Shown piece by piece: positions 9,046 to 18,572 of a stretch of 64,000 bases of DNA. Source of the stretch: Hymenobacter tibetensis (GTDB lineage: Bacteria; Bacteroidota; Bacteroidia; Cytophagales; Hymenobacteraceae); assembly GCF_022827545.1 (NCBI RefSeq), contig NZ_CP094669.1:896001-960000 (forward strand). Direction: 5' to 3'. The translations under genes were made by a program, and so were the position numbers. Every line of letters begins with the position of its first letter. Position 1 is the stretch's first letter. Under the pieces are notes generated by a model, which was not told where the DNA came from, did no database searches, and worked only from the letters and a program-made list of their open reading frames with translations.

Positions 9046-9412
9046 GGGGCTGACCGGAATTGACAGCTTGTGCAAGTCGCGAGTAAGCGTGTCGGGAGTT
9101 GGATGAATCTCCCGTTAAAAAGTCGTCCAAACAACAACCGGCGAGTATAGCTACGCCATGGCTGCTTAGTCTAGGTACTAAGTAATGTCATCGTCCCGCA
9201 TCCGTCTTCCTTTTCACGGGTGAGTTCGGGGCGTCGTAAGTATTAGGATAGTCTTGGTGGCGCTGCGACGCCAAGGCGAAACTCAAGCAGATAAGGACAA
9301 ACCAAGGGCCTGATGTGCGCCTGGGATGTCTCGAAAATTCAAGCATAGATACACACGTAGAAAGCTCGACGCCTTCCTTGTCTGGACCAGGGTTCGAATC
9401 CCTGCAGCTCCA
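9046..9412 (+). ncRNA. ssrA: transfer-messenger RNA (tmRNA)
   Basis: tmRNA rescues ribosomes stalled on broken mRNAs. The 5' end GGGGCTGACC pairs with the 3' strand CAGCTCC (9405-9411) to form a 7-bp acceptor stem, with A9412 as discriminator; the CCA end is not encoded. The T-arm is CAGGG-TTCGAAT-CCCTG (9388-9404). The tag reading frame at 9140-9169 is GGC GAG TAT AGC TAC GCC ATG GCT GCT TAG, giving GEYSYAMAA, which fits the Cytophagales pattern (I recall GEESYAMAA from Cytophaga). The exact resume codon cannot be fixed by eye; one or two residues may precede the Gly. A strong terminator follows directly. Confidence 0.95.
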
Positions 9413-9415
9413 CAG

Positions 9416-9449
9416 AAAACGCCGCTTCCGGTTTGGGAGCGGCGTTTTT
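9416..9449 (+). terminator. intrinsic terminator of ssrA
   Basis: AAAACGCCGCT (9416-9426) pairs perfectly with AGCGGCGTTTT (9438-9448) around an 11-nt loop and runs into a T tract, four bases after the tmRNA discriminator base. Confidence 0.92.
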
Positions 9450-9523
9450 GTTTTATGGGGATACAGATAGGAGTACTGTCTGCTGAGTGTGAAATAATTA
9501 TGCCTCCCATCTTGAGAAACAAC

Positions 9524-9743
9524 ATGACAAAAAAACAACTTTGACCTACAATATTCCTTTTATAAAGAATTGGTCAAACAAACTCATTTAATAGGCGATA
9601 TCATTCAAGAATTGATGCTCCGTAAGGTCAAGGCTGATGGGACTATGCACGCATTGATGTCTGCTACTAATAAGTTGAGGCCTGCAATTAGTGTAAACGG
9701 GAAGCTGAAGCACATGAGTACTACAAAAAAAGCCCCGATCTAA
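9524..9743 (+). pseudogene. possible small ORF broken at an A7 run
   Basis: From ATG 9524 the frame closes after seven codons at a TGA. If the A7 run at 9529-9535 were one base shorter, the frame would continue for about 70 codons, reading NNFDLQYSFYKELVKQ and later 'LMLRKVKADGTM' to a TAA at 9741. The open frame itself (after the A run) has no good start codon of its own. It overlaps the minus-strand terminator at 9730-9757, which weakens the case. It may be a remnant, a sequencing error in a homopolymer, or chance. The rest of the gap from 9450 to 9783 holds nothing else I can identify. Confidence 0.25.
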
Positions 9744-9757
9744 AGAGGCCGGGGCTT
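9725..9757 (-). terminator. intrinsic terminator of the 9784-10257 gene
   Basis: AAGCCCCG (9730-9737) pairs with CGGGGCTT (9750-9757). Read on the minus strand the stem is followed by a run of Ts (plus-strand A run 9725-9731), 27 bp after the stop codon of the minus-strand lipoprotein gene. Confidence 0.85.
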
Positions 9758-9783
9758 GTGGTTTAGAAGTAAATGAGTACACT

Positions 9784-10257
9784 TTACAGTGGAGGAAGAC
9801 CTGTTTGGTCTACTACCCCGTTCCAATGCAAGCTGCTAGACGCTTTACCCGTCTGGTCGATATCAAAGTTGACCCTCCATACATAGCCGTAGGCTCGTGG
9901 GTCACGATCAATGAATTGTCCTCTCCAGTGGTAAGGAAAGACGACACCTGGATAGTCGGCTGTATTGATTTGCCCTTCAAATACATTGATAATCTTGTTG
10001 GCCTTTACTTCCGTGTAGTTTTTACGATACATCATAACACAGGGAAGCCCCGCAGGAAGCCCAGTTAAATTAATGGCTGCCTCGCTGGTAAAGCAATAGG
10101 AATCTGCCCGATAAGTCCACTGTTGGACAGCTGAGTTCGAAGAAACCTGACTGTTAAGCGAGGCATTCTTTGGCGCGGCTTCTTCTCTGCTGCAATTCGT
10201 AGTCATTACCCCAATCAAGGAGATACTCGCAAGTAGGATGTGTACATTCTTTCTCAT
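9784..10257 (-). CDS. hypothetical lipoprotein in AT-rich patch
   Basis: A 157-residue predicted lipoprotein of unknown function. It starts MRKNVHILLAS, has a hydrophobic core and a Cys in 'MTTNCSREE' that can serve as a lipidation site, although Asn at -1 is not the usual residue. The mature part contains two Cys, many Tyr/Trp/Arg residues and a Gly-Leu-Pro rich C-terminus. The in-frame ATG at 10320 would add 21 mostly aromatic residues before the signal, so 10257 is preferred. Codon use is more AT-rich than that of the flanking genes, as in the rest of 9.4-13.9 kb, which suggests acquisition. No family is recognised. Confidence 0.65.
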   Translation of the reverse strand: MRKNVHILLASISLIGVMTTNCSREEAAPKNASLNSQVSSNSAVQQWTYRADSYCFTSEAAINLTGLPAGLPCVMMYRKNYTEVKANKIINVFEGQINTADYPGVVFPYHWRGQFIDRDPRAYGYVWRVNFDIDQTGKASSSLHWNGVVDQTGLPPL

Positions 10258-10362
10258 GGTAGTAGAGGGTTGAAGATGAGTGAGAACATGAATATATATA
10301 TAATAAACATAAAATTTCAAGCTTATATTACTGTTTCTTTATAATAACTTAACTCATATTTT

Positions 10363-10397
10363 TTTGACCTTTTTCGTTTTTAGATAAATTAAATTTG
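10363..10397 (+). promoter_or_regulatory. Bacteroidota-type promoter before the methyltransferase pseudogene
   Basis: A TTTG -33 element at 10363-10366 is followed after 23 bp by TAAATTTG at 10390-10397, an exact match to the Bacteroidota -7 consensus TA-nn-TTTG. It lies about 130 bp before the ATG at 10530 in an AT-rich gap. Confidence 0.55.
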
Positions 10398-10529
10398 TTG
10401 GTGAATATGCTGCTAGCGTAAAGCGCTCTTTACTCTAGGTACGCCACTAAAAAGCCTCCCGGAGTAGGAAGGGCTTTAGTTAAGCTTGATTCTCTACCTT
10501 ATGGCCTTAGTATTTTATTTCAACTTCCT

Positions 10530-11443
10530 ATGAGCCTTAAGCAGACTATTAAAAACACACTCAATAAGCTGCCCTATGTACGGGGCTTACACGAAGCCAA
10601 CGCCAACTTCACCAGAACGCGCTGTATCCAGCTGGGCATTTTTACTCTCCAATTATTTCAGTTGATGCGGTCAAGCAACAGACCGACACCATCTGGGCCA
10701 GCCGCGAACAAGACGGCATTGCTGGCATTAACTTGCGCACCATGGAGCAACTGGCCTTGCTGCAAGAGTTAAGCGTCTACTATCCCGAGATACCCTGGAC
10801 AGTGCATAAGAAAGAAGGACTGCGCTACCAGTTCGAGAATGACTTCTATTTGTACACGGATGGCATCATTCTCTACTCCTTGCTACGGCACCTAAAGCCC
10901 AAGCGTGTGATTGAAATCGGATCCGGCTTTTCGTCGGCCGTGATGCTCGACACCAATGAGTTATTTTTGCAGCACAGACTGGAGCTAACGTTTATCGAGC
11001 CGTACGCTGGCCGGCTGCTCTCGCTCTTGTCTGAAGCTGATAAGTGACAGACGACCATTATTGAATCCTTTGTGCAGACGATTCCGCTGGCCACATATGA
11101 CCAGTTGGAGGCCGGTGATATCTTATTCGTGGACAGTACGCGCGTAGTGAAAACTGGCAACGACGTAAATCACATCTTATTTGAGATTCTGCCACGTCTC
11201 AAGCCCGGCGTGTACATTCACTTCTATGATGTTTTTATCCTTTCGAATACCCGAAAGACTGGGTGTTTGGCGGCTACAATTGGAATGAGGACTACTTTCT
11301 GAAGTCATATCCTCATGTACAATACCACCTTCGAAATCCGGTTCTTTTCTGAATATTTGCACAAACACCACGCATCTGCCTTCCGAGATATGCCACTGGC
11401 CTACCAAAACCACGGGGGCAATTTATGGCTTCAAAAGAAATAG
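10530..11443 (+). pseudogene. class I SAM-dependent methyltransferase, pseudogene
   Basis: A broken methyltransferase of the type often found in surface-polysaccharide loci. Joining frames gives one continuous protein of about 300 residues: 'MSLKQTIKNTLNKLP' in the first frame, then after a frameshift near 10612-10622 'LYPAGHFYSP', 'RYQFENDFYLYTDG' and the SAM-binding motif I 'VIEIGSGFSS'. An in-frame TGA at 11045-11047 interrupts it, after which 'AGDILFVDSTRV' and 'LKPGVYIHFYDVF' continue in the same frame. Further shifts near the T5 run at 11232-11236 and near 11305-11315 lead to 'FRDMPLAYQNHGGN' and the stop at 11441. Three shifts plus one stop make sequencing error alone unlikely. The GT61 gene follows downstream. 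Confidence 0.88.
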
Positions 11444-11461
11444 AAGCGTGTAAGTCCCCAT

Positions 11462-11494
11462 AAGCCCTGACCTGTGGAGAGCGGGGCTTGTCTT
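11462..11494 (+). terminator. intrinsic terminator after the pseudogene
   Basis: AAGCCC (11462-11467) pairs with GGGCTT (11484-11489) and is followed by GTCTTTT. It lies 18 bp after the pseudogene stop. Confidence 0.6.
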
Positions 11495-11511
11495 TTAGGG
11501 AGCGTATTAGA

Positions 11512-11661
11512 CTACCAGCCGAATTGAGATACGCCGTACCACATACACACTAGCAGTGCTAGCAAGAGCACCCAGCCTACTTTATCAAGTATAGACATTT
11601 GCTCATGTGCCCGGTTCAGACGGTGGGCAATACTTCTGCGACGCTTCTTAGTTTTTAGCAT
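11512..11661 (-). CDS. small single-TM membrane peptide
   Basis: A 49-residue protein. It starts MLKTKKRRRSIAHRLNRAH, a strongly basic cytoplasmic tail, then has one membrane segment 'VGWVLLLALLVCMWYGV' and ends in SQFGW. An in-frame ATG at 11673 would add four residues. The positive-inside tail followed by a single span is what a real small membrane protein looks like, and such peptides are often missed by length cut-offs. It is antisense to its neighbours in an otherwise empty 350-bp gap. No family is recognised and chance cannot be excluded. Confidence 0.5.
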   Translation of the reverse strand: MLKTKKRRRSIAHRLNRAHEQMSILDKVGWVLLLALLVCMWYGVSQFGW

Positions 11662-11791
11662 GATAGTTTGCATAGATTGGATAAGAAGATGTGCAAATTT
11701 ATCACACTTCAGTGTAAAGTCTTAAGCTAGACCCAACATACCTTTTCGCGTCTTCGCTATATCTTCCACTCGTATCACGCCAGCACATTAG

Positions 11792-12916
11792 GTGCTCGCG
11801 TCTATCTTTACCTGCCTATCGTCTTTCTTCTACCGCGTGAAAAAGTCTTTATTTCCTAGCATTGCCGTTACACCTCCGCTTCCCTTGAATTATGCTGAGG
11901 CACCCGAATTTTTCAATAATAGCTATGAGTTGCCACAGGCTGCCCACTCCGACGCTGACGTAGCGCATAGTGCACGACAAGAGTCCGGGCGCAATGACAC
12001 ACGACCATACCATACACAAGAAATAGGGCAATGGGACGTGCGAGGAGCCTTCCTATTCTCCAATGGGCTGCTGTACACCCCGGTAAACTTATTGAAAGAA
12101 AGCTGTGTCGATGCAGTATTCTTACATCAGTATGCCCCTACCTATCCCCTGGTGCGCATTGCCAAAGATTTCTTGAAGCGGCGTATTGAGGTACTGCCTA
12201 CAGCGGAAAAGTACGTCACCATATTCGACGCTTGGAGCAGCAATCATTACCACTTACTAATCGACGCACTACCCCGTTTGTTGTTATTGGAAGAGCACGA
12301 AGCCTATATTCTCTTGGCTCCCGACACGAGCTATATGCGCAAGTGTTTGGAACCACTGCTTTCTTTATACGGATTTCGCTTCAAGGCCGTACGCTATATA
12401 AATCGCGCCGTTTGGGTTAGTCAATGTCGGTTTATTTCTAAACTCACTACCTCCGGCTACACACACCCTGTGCTAGCCAAGCAATTAAAGGAGCGGCTAG
12501 CGTTGCCTTACAGCCACACTCGCAAGCTTTATGTAAAGCGCAGTAACGCCGCCTACCGGCGCGTACTGAATGAGGTGGCAGTAGAGGCGCTACTTGTAGC
12601 CCACGGCTTTGAAGTGATTGACTTTGATGAGTATTCTATTCCAGAGCAGGCCCGCTTAGCTGCCAGCGCGGCTATTATGGTCGGTATGCACGGAGCTGGT
12701 TTAACTAATGCCGTGTTTATGCCTATTGGTGCGCGCTTAGTGGAATTTCGGCGGACGGGTGTGCATCATAATCACTGTTACTGGTTTCTTGCTGCCGGCG
12801 TAGGGCTGGAGTATGCCACCATTTTTGGTAAGCCCGACCAAAGTGACTTGGTGTTAGAAGGCAACGGCTGCAATCTTACAATTCCGCTAGACGCCTTAGA
12901 ACTTGCCATAAGGTGA
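11792..12916 (+). CDS. glycosyltransferase family 61 (DUF563-type)
   Basis: A 374-residue predicted glycosyltransferase that would add a sugar to a surface glycan. The catalytic half is C-terminal: 'DAWSSNHYHLLIDALPRLLLLE' is split around residues 145-170, 'LYVKRSNAAYRRVLNE' near 245 and 'MVGMHGAGLTNAVFMP' near 295, followed by 'LVEF', which together match GT61 enzymes. The frame opens with GTG at 11792; no ATG precedes the conserved part nearby, so the exact start is uncertain. It lies in the AT-richer patch with the methyltransferase pseudogene upstream and an acyltransferase 48 bp downstream. The acceptor is unknown. Confidence 0.82.
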   Translation: MLASIFTCLSSFFYRVKKSLFPSIAVTPPLPLNYAEAPEFFNNSYELPQAAHSDADVAHSARQESGRNDTRPYHTQEIGQWDVRGAFLFSNGLLYTPVNLLKESCVDAVFLHQYAPTYPLVRIAKDFLKRRIEVLPTAEKYVTIFDAWSSNHYHLLIDALPRLLLLEEHEAYILLAPDTSYMRKCLEPLLSLYGFRFKAVRYINRAVWVSQCRFISKLTTSGYTHPVLAKQLKERLALPYSHTRKLYVKRSNAAYRRVLNEVAVEALLVAHGFEVIDFDEYSIPEQARLAASAAIMVGMHGAGLTNAVFMPIGARLVEFRRTGVHHNHCYWFLAAGVGLEYATIFGKPDQSDLVLEGNGCNLTIPLDALELAIR

Positions 12917-12964
12917 TTGTATGTACGGTTGCCTAGCTTTGCATTCCACCTATTGTATAGAGTA

Positions 12965-13615
12965 ATGATAGCTGCCTTTCGTGCGCTATATCGCACTTGC
13001 CGTGAGGCACACACTGCTACTATCCCAGCCTTGCTCTTGTTTTACTGGCGCAAGCAATATGGTGTGAACCTGTTAGCTCAGCCTAACACGCAGATTGTTG
13101 GCATTCGAAACCTGCGCACGGGTACTGGTATTCTCAATGTTGGTGTCAGCTATGTCGGCTTTGCGGTGGCGCAAGATGTCGCTCGACTCAATATTAGTGG
13201 CAAGCTCCACACGGAAGGAGATGTGCGCATTGGCAAAGGATGCCGCCTCGATATAGGACCACAAGCTACAGTGCACATCGGGGAAGGCACTTACTTGAAT
13301 CCGTACACGCGCATCGTTTCTTTGCACGGGCTGCGGATTGGTAAGTACTGTGCTATCAGTTGGGAATGTCAGTTTCTCGACGAAGATTTTCACGCCATTA
13401 CGTATGAGACGCCTCGTCCGGCAAAAGACCCCCGCATTACAGTGGGCGACCATGTGTGGATTGGGAGCCGAGTTTCGGTTTTCAAGGGGGCCACAATTCC
13501 CACCGGATGCGTCGTTGCCTCTGGCGCTGTGGTAACTAAGGCATTCACCGAAGAGAACTGTTTGCTGGCTGGCAATCCAGCTGAGGTCGTGCGTCGTAAT
13601 ATTACCTGGGAATAA
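12965..13615 (+). CDS. hexapeptide-repeat O-acyltransferase
   Basis: A 216-residue acyltransferase of the left-handed beta-helix type, likely to acetylate a sugar. N-terminal residues 1-35 are hydrophobic and basic. From about residue 75 the [LIV]-G-x-x-x-x hexapeptide rhythm is clear ('EGDVRIGKGCRLDIGPQAT', 'VGDHVWIGSRVSVFKGATIP'), ending with the typical 'GAVVTKAFTEENCLLAGNPAEVV'. The catalytic His candidate is in 'DEDFHAITYE'. A TTG at 12917 would place the start right after the upstream stop, but the ATG at 12965 is preferred. It forms a short operon with the GT61 gene, consistent with polysaccharide decoration. Confidence 0.85.
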   Translation: MIAAFRALYRTCREAHTATIPALLLFYWRKQYGVNLLAQPNTQIVGIRNLRTGTGILNVGVSYVGFAVAQDVARLNISGKLHTEGDVRIGKGCRLDIGPQATVHIGEGTYLNPYTRIVSLHGLRIGKYCAISWECQFLDEDFHAITYETPRPAKDPRITVGDHVWIGSRVSVFKGATIPTGCVVASGAVVTKAFTEENCLLAGNPAEVVRRNITWE

Positions 13616-13637
13616 TACCAGGTTTTACACGACTATC

Positions 13638-13883
13638 ATGGATACACTACCTATTACCCCGATTTATGGCGCCAATACAGAGCGTCGGCATCAAGCTTTT
13701 CTTGTTTGCGTCGCTGGCCTAGCAGAGCGCCACAAGTGCTATTTGCAGGACGAAGGCAGAAGAATTACCGACTGCTATTCGCTGGAACTAGGTAATCTGA
13801 GCAGCCGAATTGAAATCCAGCAGGATGTGCCATCTACTTTATACGAAGAGCTACTTACCTGCTGGAAGCATTGCTTCTCTTAA
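13638..13883 (+). CDS. hypothetical protein, 81 aa
   Basis: An 81-residue soluble protein with no signal peptide or membrane segment and no recognised domain. It contains three Cys residues and a mixed charged/hydrophobic composition that would suit a compact alpha/beta fold ('RRHQAFLVCVAGLAERHK', then 'RITDCYSLELGNLSSRIE', then 'STLYEELLTCWKHC'). It starts 22 bp after the acyltransferase stop, so it may be the last gene of that operon. Whether it takes part in glycan synthesis is unknown. Confidence 0.5.
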   Translation: MDTLPITPIYGANTERRHQAFLVCVAGLAERHKCYLQDEGRRITDCYSLELGNLSSRIEIQQDVPSTLYEELLTCWKHCFS

Positions 13884-14002
13884 CTTCCACCTCACACACT
13901 ATTGCTCCCACCAGAACTGCCAACAGTAGTGAGTGAGGCCAAAAGTTGGATTGTGTAATAAATCCGAAGTTGAAAACCGTTGCGGAGGTAAGTTTGTCGC
14001 TT

Positions 14003-14932
14003 TCAAGTAGTCTGCTTTTCTACTGCATCTGGACGCTCGGTTTGTAGTTCGTCGTGGTAGGCGCGGGCCCGGTAGGCCATGGGGGAGAGGCCAGTGTGCT
14101 TGCGGAAAAAGCGGGTGAAATATCCGGAATCCGCAAATTGCAGGGTGTAGGCAATTTCGGAAATCGAGGAGGACGTGTACACTAGGTGGTTGTGCGCCCT
14201 ACGGATGGTGTTGGCATTCACGATTTCCAGTGCCGACTTGCCTTTCACGGCCTGGCAAATACGGTTGAGGTGTACGGGCGTAATGTTCAACTCCCGCGCG
14301 TACTGCGAAATCTTTTTCTCGAAGGGGGCGGCACGGGCTACGCTTTTTTGAAACTCGTGGAAGTAGTGCAGGTTGCGGTTGGAACTGGCCTTGGCTTTGT
14401 TTTCTTGGTGTTTCAGCAAGCGGAAGAGCTTCACGAACAGCAGCTTGAAGTAGCCATTCAAGGCCAGTTGCTTCTCCGGCAAGTTGGAATGCATTTCGGC
14501 GTGGATGTGCCGCTCCAAGCTTAAGAGCTCGGCGAAGCTTTCTTCCTCAGTGAAGTCGGTGAGCACGTACAGGCTGTTGAGTTCGATAAGAATAGCCGGG
14601 CTGACTTGCAGAATGGTGTCGAGGAGGGCGTCGGCGACGGTGAGGGAGCGGCCTTTCACCTGCGGGCTGAACGTGAAGGCGTGCACTGTATTGGATGGGA
14701 TAAGCACCACGCAAGGCGTTTGCAGGGGCAAGGGTTCGGCGCCGGTATCGAGGGTGGCCTGCCCGGCTTCCAAAAAAAACAGCTGGTACAGATTGCCGTG
14801 TAGGTGGGGTTTCAGCCCCCAATTGGTAGTTCGGTTGCGTTGGGCAATAAGCTGGCTATAAATATAGGTGTGCGAAACCTGGGCCTTATCGTCTCCATAG
14901 AGGCCGTTGTAGCGGGCAATTTCCTTAGTCAT
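14003..14932 (-). CDS. AraC-family transcriptional regulator
   Basis: A 309-residue regulator. The N-terminal part (residues about 25-110) is a cupin-like effector domain ('RTTNWGLKPHLHGNLYQLFF', then 'PCVVLIPSNTVHAF'). The C-terminal 100 residues carry the two helix-turn-helix motifs of AraC proteins: 'YARELNITPVHLNRICQAV' and then 'SSSISEIAYTLQFADSGYFT' followed by 'RFFRKHTGLSPMAYRAR'. The latter is the family signature. It is transcribed away from pckA across a 375-bp gap. Its target is unknown; the divergent layout makes the PEP carboxykinase gene a possible target, but this is only positional. Confidence 0.9.
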   Translation of the reverse strand: MTKEIARYNGLYGDDKAQVSHTYIYSQLIAQRNRTTNWGLKPHLHGNLYQLFFLEAGQATLDTGAEPLPLQTPCVVLIPSNTVHAFTFSPQVKGRSLTVADALLDTILQVSPAILIELNSLYVLTDFTEEESFAELLSLERHIHAEMHSNLPEKQLALNGYFKLLFVKLFRLLKHQENKAKASSNRNLHYFHEFQKSVARAAPFEKKISQYARELNITPVHLNRICQAVKGKSALEIVNANTIRRAHNHLVYTSSSISEIAYTLQFADSGYFTRFFRKHTGLSPMAYRARAYHDELQTERPDAVEKQTT

Positions 14933-15093
14933 TGGAGGTACAGAACAGAAACAGTGAAACGACTACCGCTACGCCTAGAACGGCTAAGTGCCACGGGTGA
15001 CGGATGGGTGCGATGAAATACCTGAAAAGTGAAATGTTCTATTTGTCCTAGTAATATAGAAAAACATCTCATTCAAGTGACTGGCTGCTAGAG

Positions 15094-15101
15094 TAGCTTT
15101 G
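15094..15101 (+). promoter_or_regulatory. -7 promoter box and long leader of pckA
   Basis: TAGCTTTG is an exact TA-nn-TTTG match. No good -33 TTG is seen 17-23 bp upstream. If used, transcription would start near 15108, leaving a leader of about 200 nt before the pckA ATG at 15308. The frame of pckA stays open back to 15113, but the sequence there does not resemble the enzyme family. No known riboswitch was recognised in the leader. Confidence 0.5.
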
Positions 15102-15307
15102 TTTCAAGATTATTGCGGCTGCAGGACGTCCCTGCTTCAGAGGTGTTTATTGCCACTTCTGCCCTCCCTGTTTCTGATGTTCTAATTGTCCGGCTGCTTG
15201 CGCAGGTGGCAGACAGGAGAGGTATGCCTGTTCCGTTGCAGTGCCCGTCGGTGCTTTCGTTCGTTCACCCAGTTTCCATTCCCATCCCCACTTTTTCTTC
15301 TTGTTCT

Positions 15308-16924
<1,617 letters not shown>

Positions 16925-16961
16925 GCTATAGTACCCAACCACTTTTCCAGCGCTGCTCGGG

Positions 16962-16995
16962 TAGTCCCGGTTCTCCTTGGTGAGGGCCGGGACTA
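16962..16995. terminator. hairpin between convergent pckA and terC-like genes
   Basis: TAGTCCCGG (16962-16970) pairs with CCGGGACTA (16987-16995) around a 16-nt loop. The right arm overlaps the TerC stop codon. The T tract is weak on both strands (TTGTTT on the plus side), so it is a modest terminator. Confidence 0.5.
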
Positions 16996-17757
16996 TTGTT
17001 TGGCGGTTTGCTGCTTCACCCAGGAGGCAAACAGTGGCACTGCGAATATGGCTACGGTAAGTACCGTCAGGCCCGCATCGGCGGCCTCGCTGCCCAGCAA
17101 ACGGCTGATAGGGTGGGAGGGATAGTAGTGCTCGAACAACGACAGCAGCAGCTTCAAACTCAGAATCCCGATAACCACAAAGGCCGCTGTTTCCAGGAAC
17201 GGGTACTTGCCCATCAGCAGCACAAAGGCCTGGGCCACCAGCCGCATGGCCATAATACCAATGAACACGCCCAAGCAAATCAGAATCAGGTTGTCGGTGA
17301 AAGCCACCACGGCAAACACGTTGTCGATGGAAAAAGCCAAATCCATCAGTTCGATGAGGGCGACGGTGGCCCAAAACTTTCCGAACAAGCCCAGCGTGCG
17401 CCGATAAATCCAGCTTTGTTGCTTGTCTACCTGCTCCCCGTCGGAATCACCGCTGTGGTCTTTCGACCGAAAGTGGCTGTAAACCAGGAACAGCAGGTAC
17501 AGGCCCCCCAGAGGTTTGAGAAACCAGAACTCGATCAGAAAGGAAGCAAACAGAATACACAGGCCCCGAAATACATAGGCCCCAATGATGCCGTAGCGCA
17601 AGGCTTTGCTGCGCTGCTCTTTGGGCAAGTCGCCGACCATAGTAGCCAACACCGCCGCGTTATCAACGGAGAGGAGACTTTCGATAACAACCAGGTTGCC
17701 CACGATGGCGAGGGCGCCCAGCGGATTCTCCAGGATTTCTTGTAGGTGGATGTTCAT
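16993..17757 (-). CDS. TerC family integral membrane protein
   Basis: A 254-residue inner-membrane protein of the TerC/Alx family, implicated in metal ion (often manganese) export and in tolerance to oxyanions. Several hydrophobic spans are visible. The conserved acidic motifs lie at 'NLVVIESLLSVDNAAVLATM' near residue 20 and 'MDLAFSIDNVFAVVAF' near 140; their Asp residues within membrane segments are the family hallmark. The length is typical. It starts 16 bp after the stop of the DUF2490 gene and so is very likely co-transcribed with it. The ion is not determined from sequence. Confidence 0.92.
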   Translation of the reverse strand: MNIHLQEILENPLGALAIVGNLVVIESLLSVDNAAVLATMVGDLPKEQRSKALRYGIIGAYVFRGLCILFASFLIEFWFLKPLGGLYLLFLVYSHFRSKDHSGDSDGEQVDKQQSWIYRRTLGLFGKFWATVALIELMDLAFSIDNVFAVVAFTDNLILICLGVFIGIMAMRLVAQAFVLLMGKYPFLETAAFVVIGILSLKLLLSLFEHYYPSHPISRLLGSEAADAGLTVLTVAIFAVPLFASWVKQQTAKQ

Positions 17758-17773
17758 GCGGAAAAGGAAAAAC

Positions 17774-18496
17774 TTACTGCGGCAGGAAGCGCGGACGCCG
17801 CGCCGGCTTATCGGCCGACCATCCGAAGTCGTGGCGCAGAATAAAGGCTACGTAATTGGCACGGTCGGCGCCACCGTTGAATTGGGTCATCCACAATAGC
17901 TCGCCGCCTAGGTGCTTGTTGAGGATATAACCCGCCCCGACCCATACTCGGTTGCTATCAAAGGGATTTTCTTGGTCGCTGATGCGAATTTCGTCTTTGA
18001 TGGTAGCATACCACTTCGGGTTGTCTAGGGTTTTCGGGCCTAAGGGCAGGCGCAGCGACGCCAGGTACCGAAACCGGAGCCGAAAGCCGGCGCTAGTCCA
18101 GCGCTCCTCGATGCGGTAGCGGTGCAGCAGCCGGGCGCGGCCCAGCTTGTTGTTGACAATCACTTGCTGATAGAGGCGGTTTTCGCGGTTGTCGAATTTT
18201 TCGGTTTCCTCGGGGTTGGAATACGGCTGGAGCTGCAAGTACATGTAGCCCGCCGCCACCGACATGGGCAGGCTCTTGAGGTTGTATTGCAGGTTCGCTA
18301 GGCCTAACAGCAGCCGCTTATCGGCGAGGCCGCTATAGGCGCGGTATTGCGCCCCCAGGTTCACGTCGAAGCGCTGGTTGAGCGAGTAGGTGCCCGTGTA
18401 TTGCAGCCAGCCGTTGTATTTGCCGCGGTTCTGGGCCTGGAGGGTGCTGCTGGCTACCAGCAGGAAAAGCACGAAGAACACTAAAGCTTTTTTCAT
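17774..18496 (-). CDS. DUF2490 outer-membrane beta-barrel protein
   Basis: A 240-residue exported protein. Residues 1-21 form a signal peptide ending TLQAQ. The mature chain alternates polar and hydrophobic residues with many aromatic belts ('GWLQYTGTYSLNQRFDVNL', 'LLHRYRIEERW', 'RFRYLASLRLPL'), as in small outer-membrane barrels, and matches the DUF2490 pattern in which an N-terminal W..Y strand and a central 'HRYRIEERW' are conserved. It is followed after 16 bp by the TerC gene. A link between this barrel and metal export is suggested only by the operon. Confidence 0.8.
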   Translation of the reverse strand: MKKALVFFVLFLLVASSTLQAQNRGKYNGWLQYTGTYSLNQRFDVNLGAQYRAYSGLADKRLLLGLANLQYNLKSLPMSVAAGYMYLQLQPYSNPEETEKFDNRENRLYQQVIVNNKLGRARLLHRYRIEERWTSAGFRLRFRYLASLRLPLGPKTLDNPKWYATIKDEIRISDQENPFDSNRVWVGAGYILNKHLGGELLWMTQFNGGADRANYVAFILRHDFGWSADKPARRPRFLPQ

Positions 18497-18572
18497 GGGA
18501 AAGAAGGAGCGGTGCCAGCCTGGGCAGGGCAGCGGATGGGGGTTTCAGCAGGTAGACAGAAAAGGGGGAGTC

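Noticed and set aside
9326..9544. 72-codon ORF through the tmRNA 3' end and terminator
   Set aside because: It lies on the RNA gene and its terminator, so it is not coding.
15113..15307. Longer pckA start adding 65 residues
   Set aside because: No family similarity; the product from 15308 has the normal length and N-terminus.
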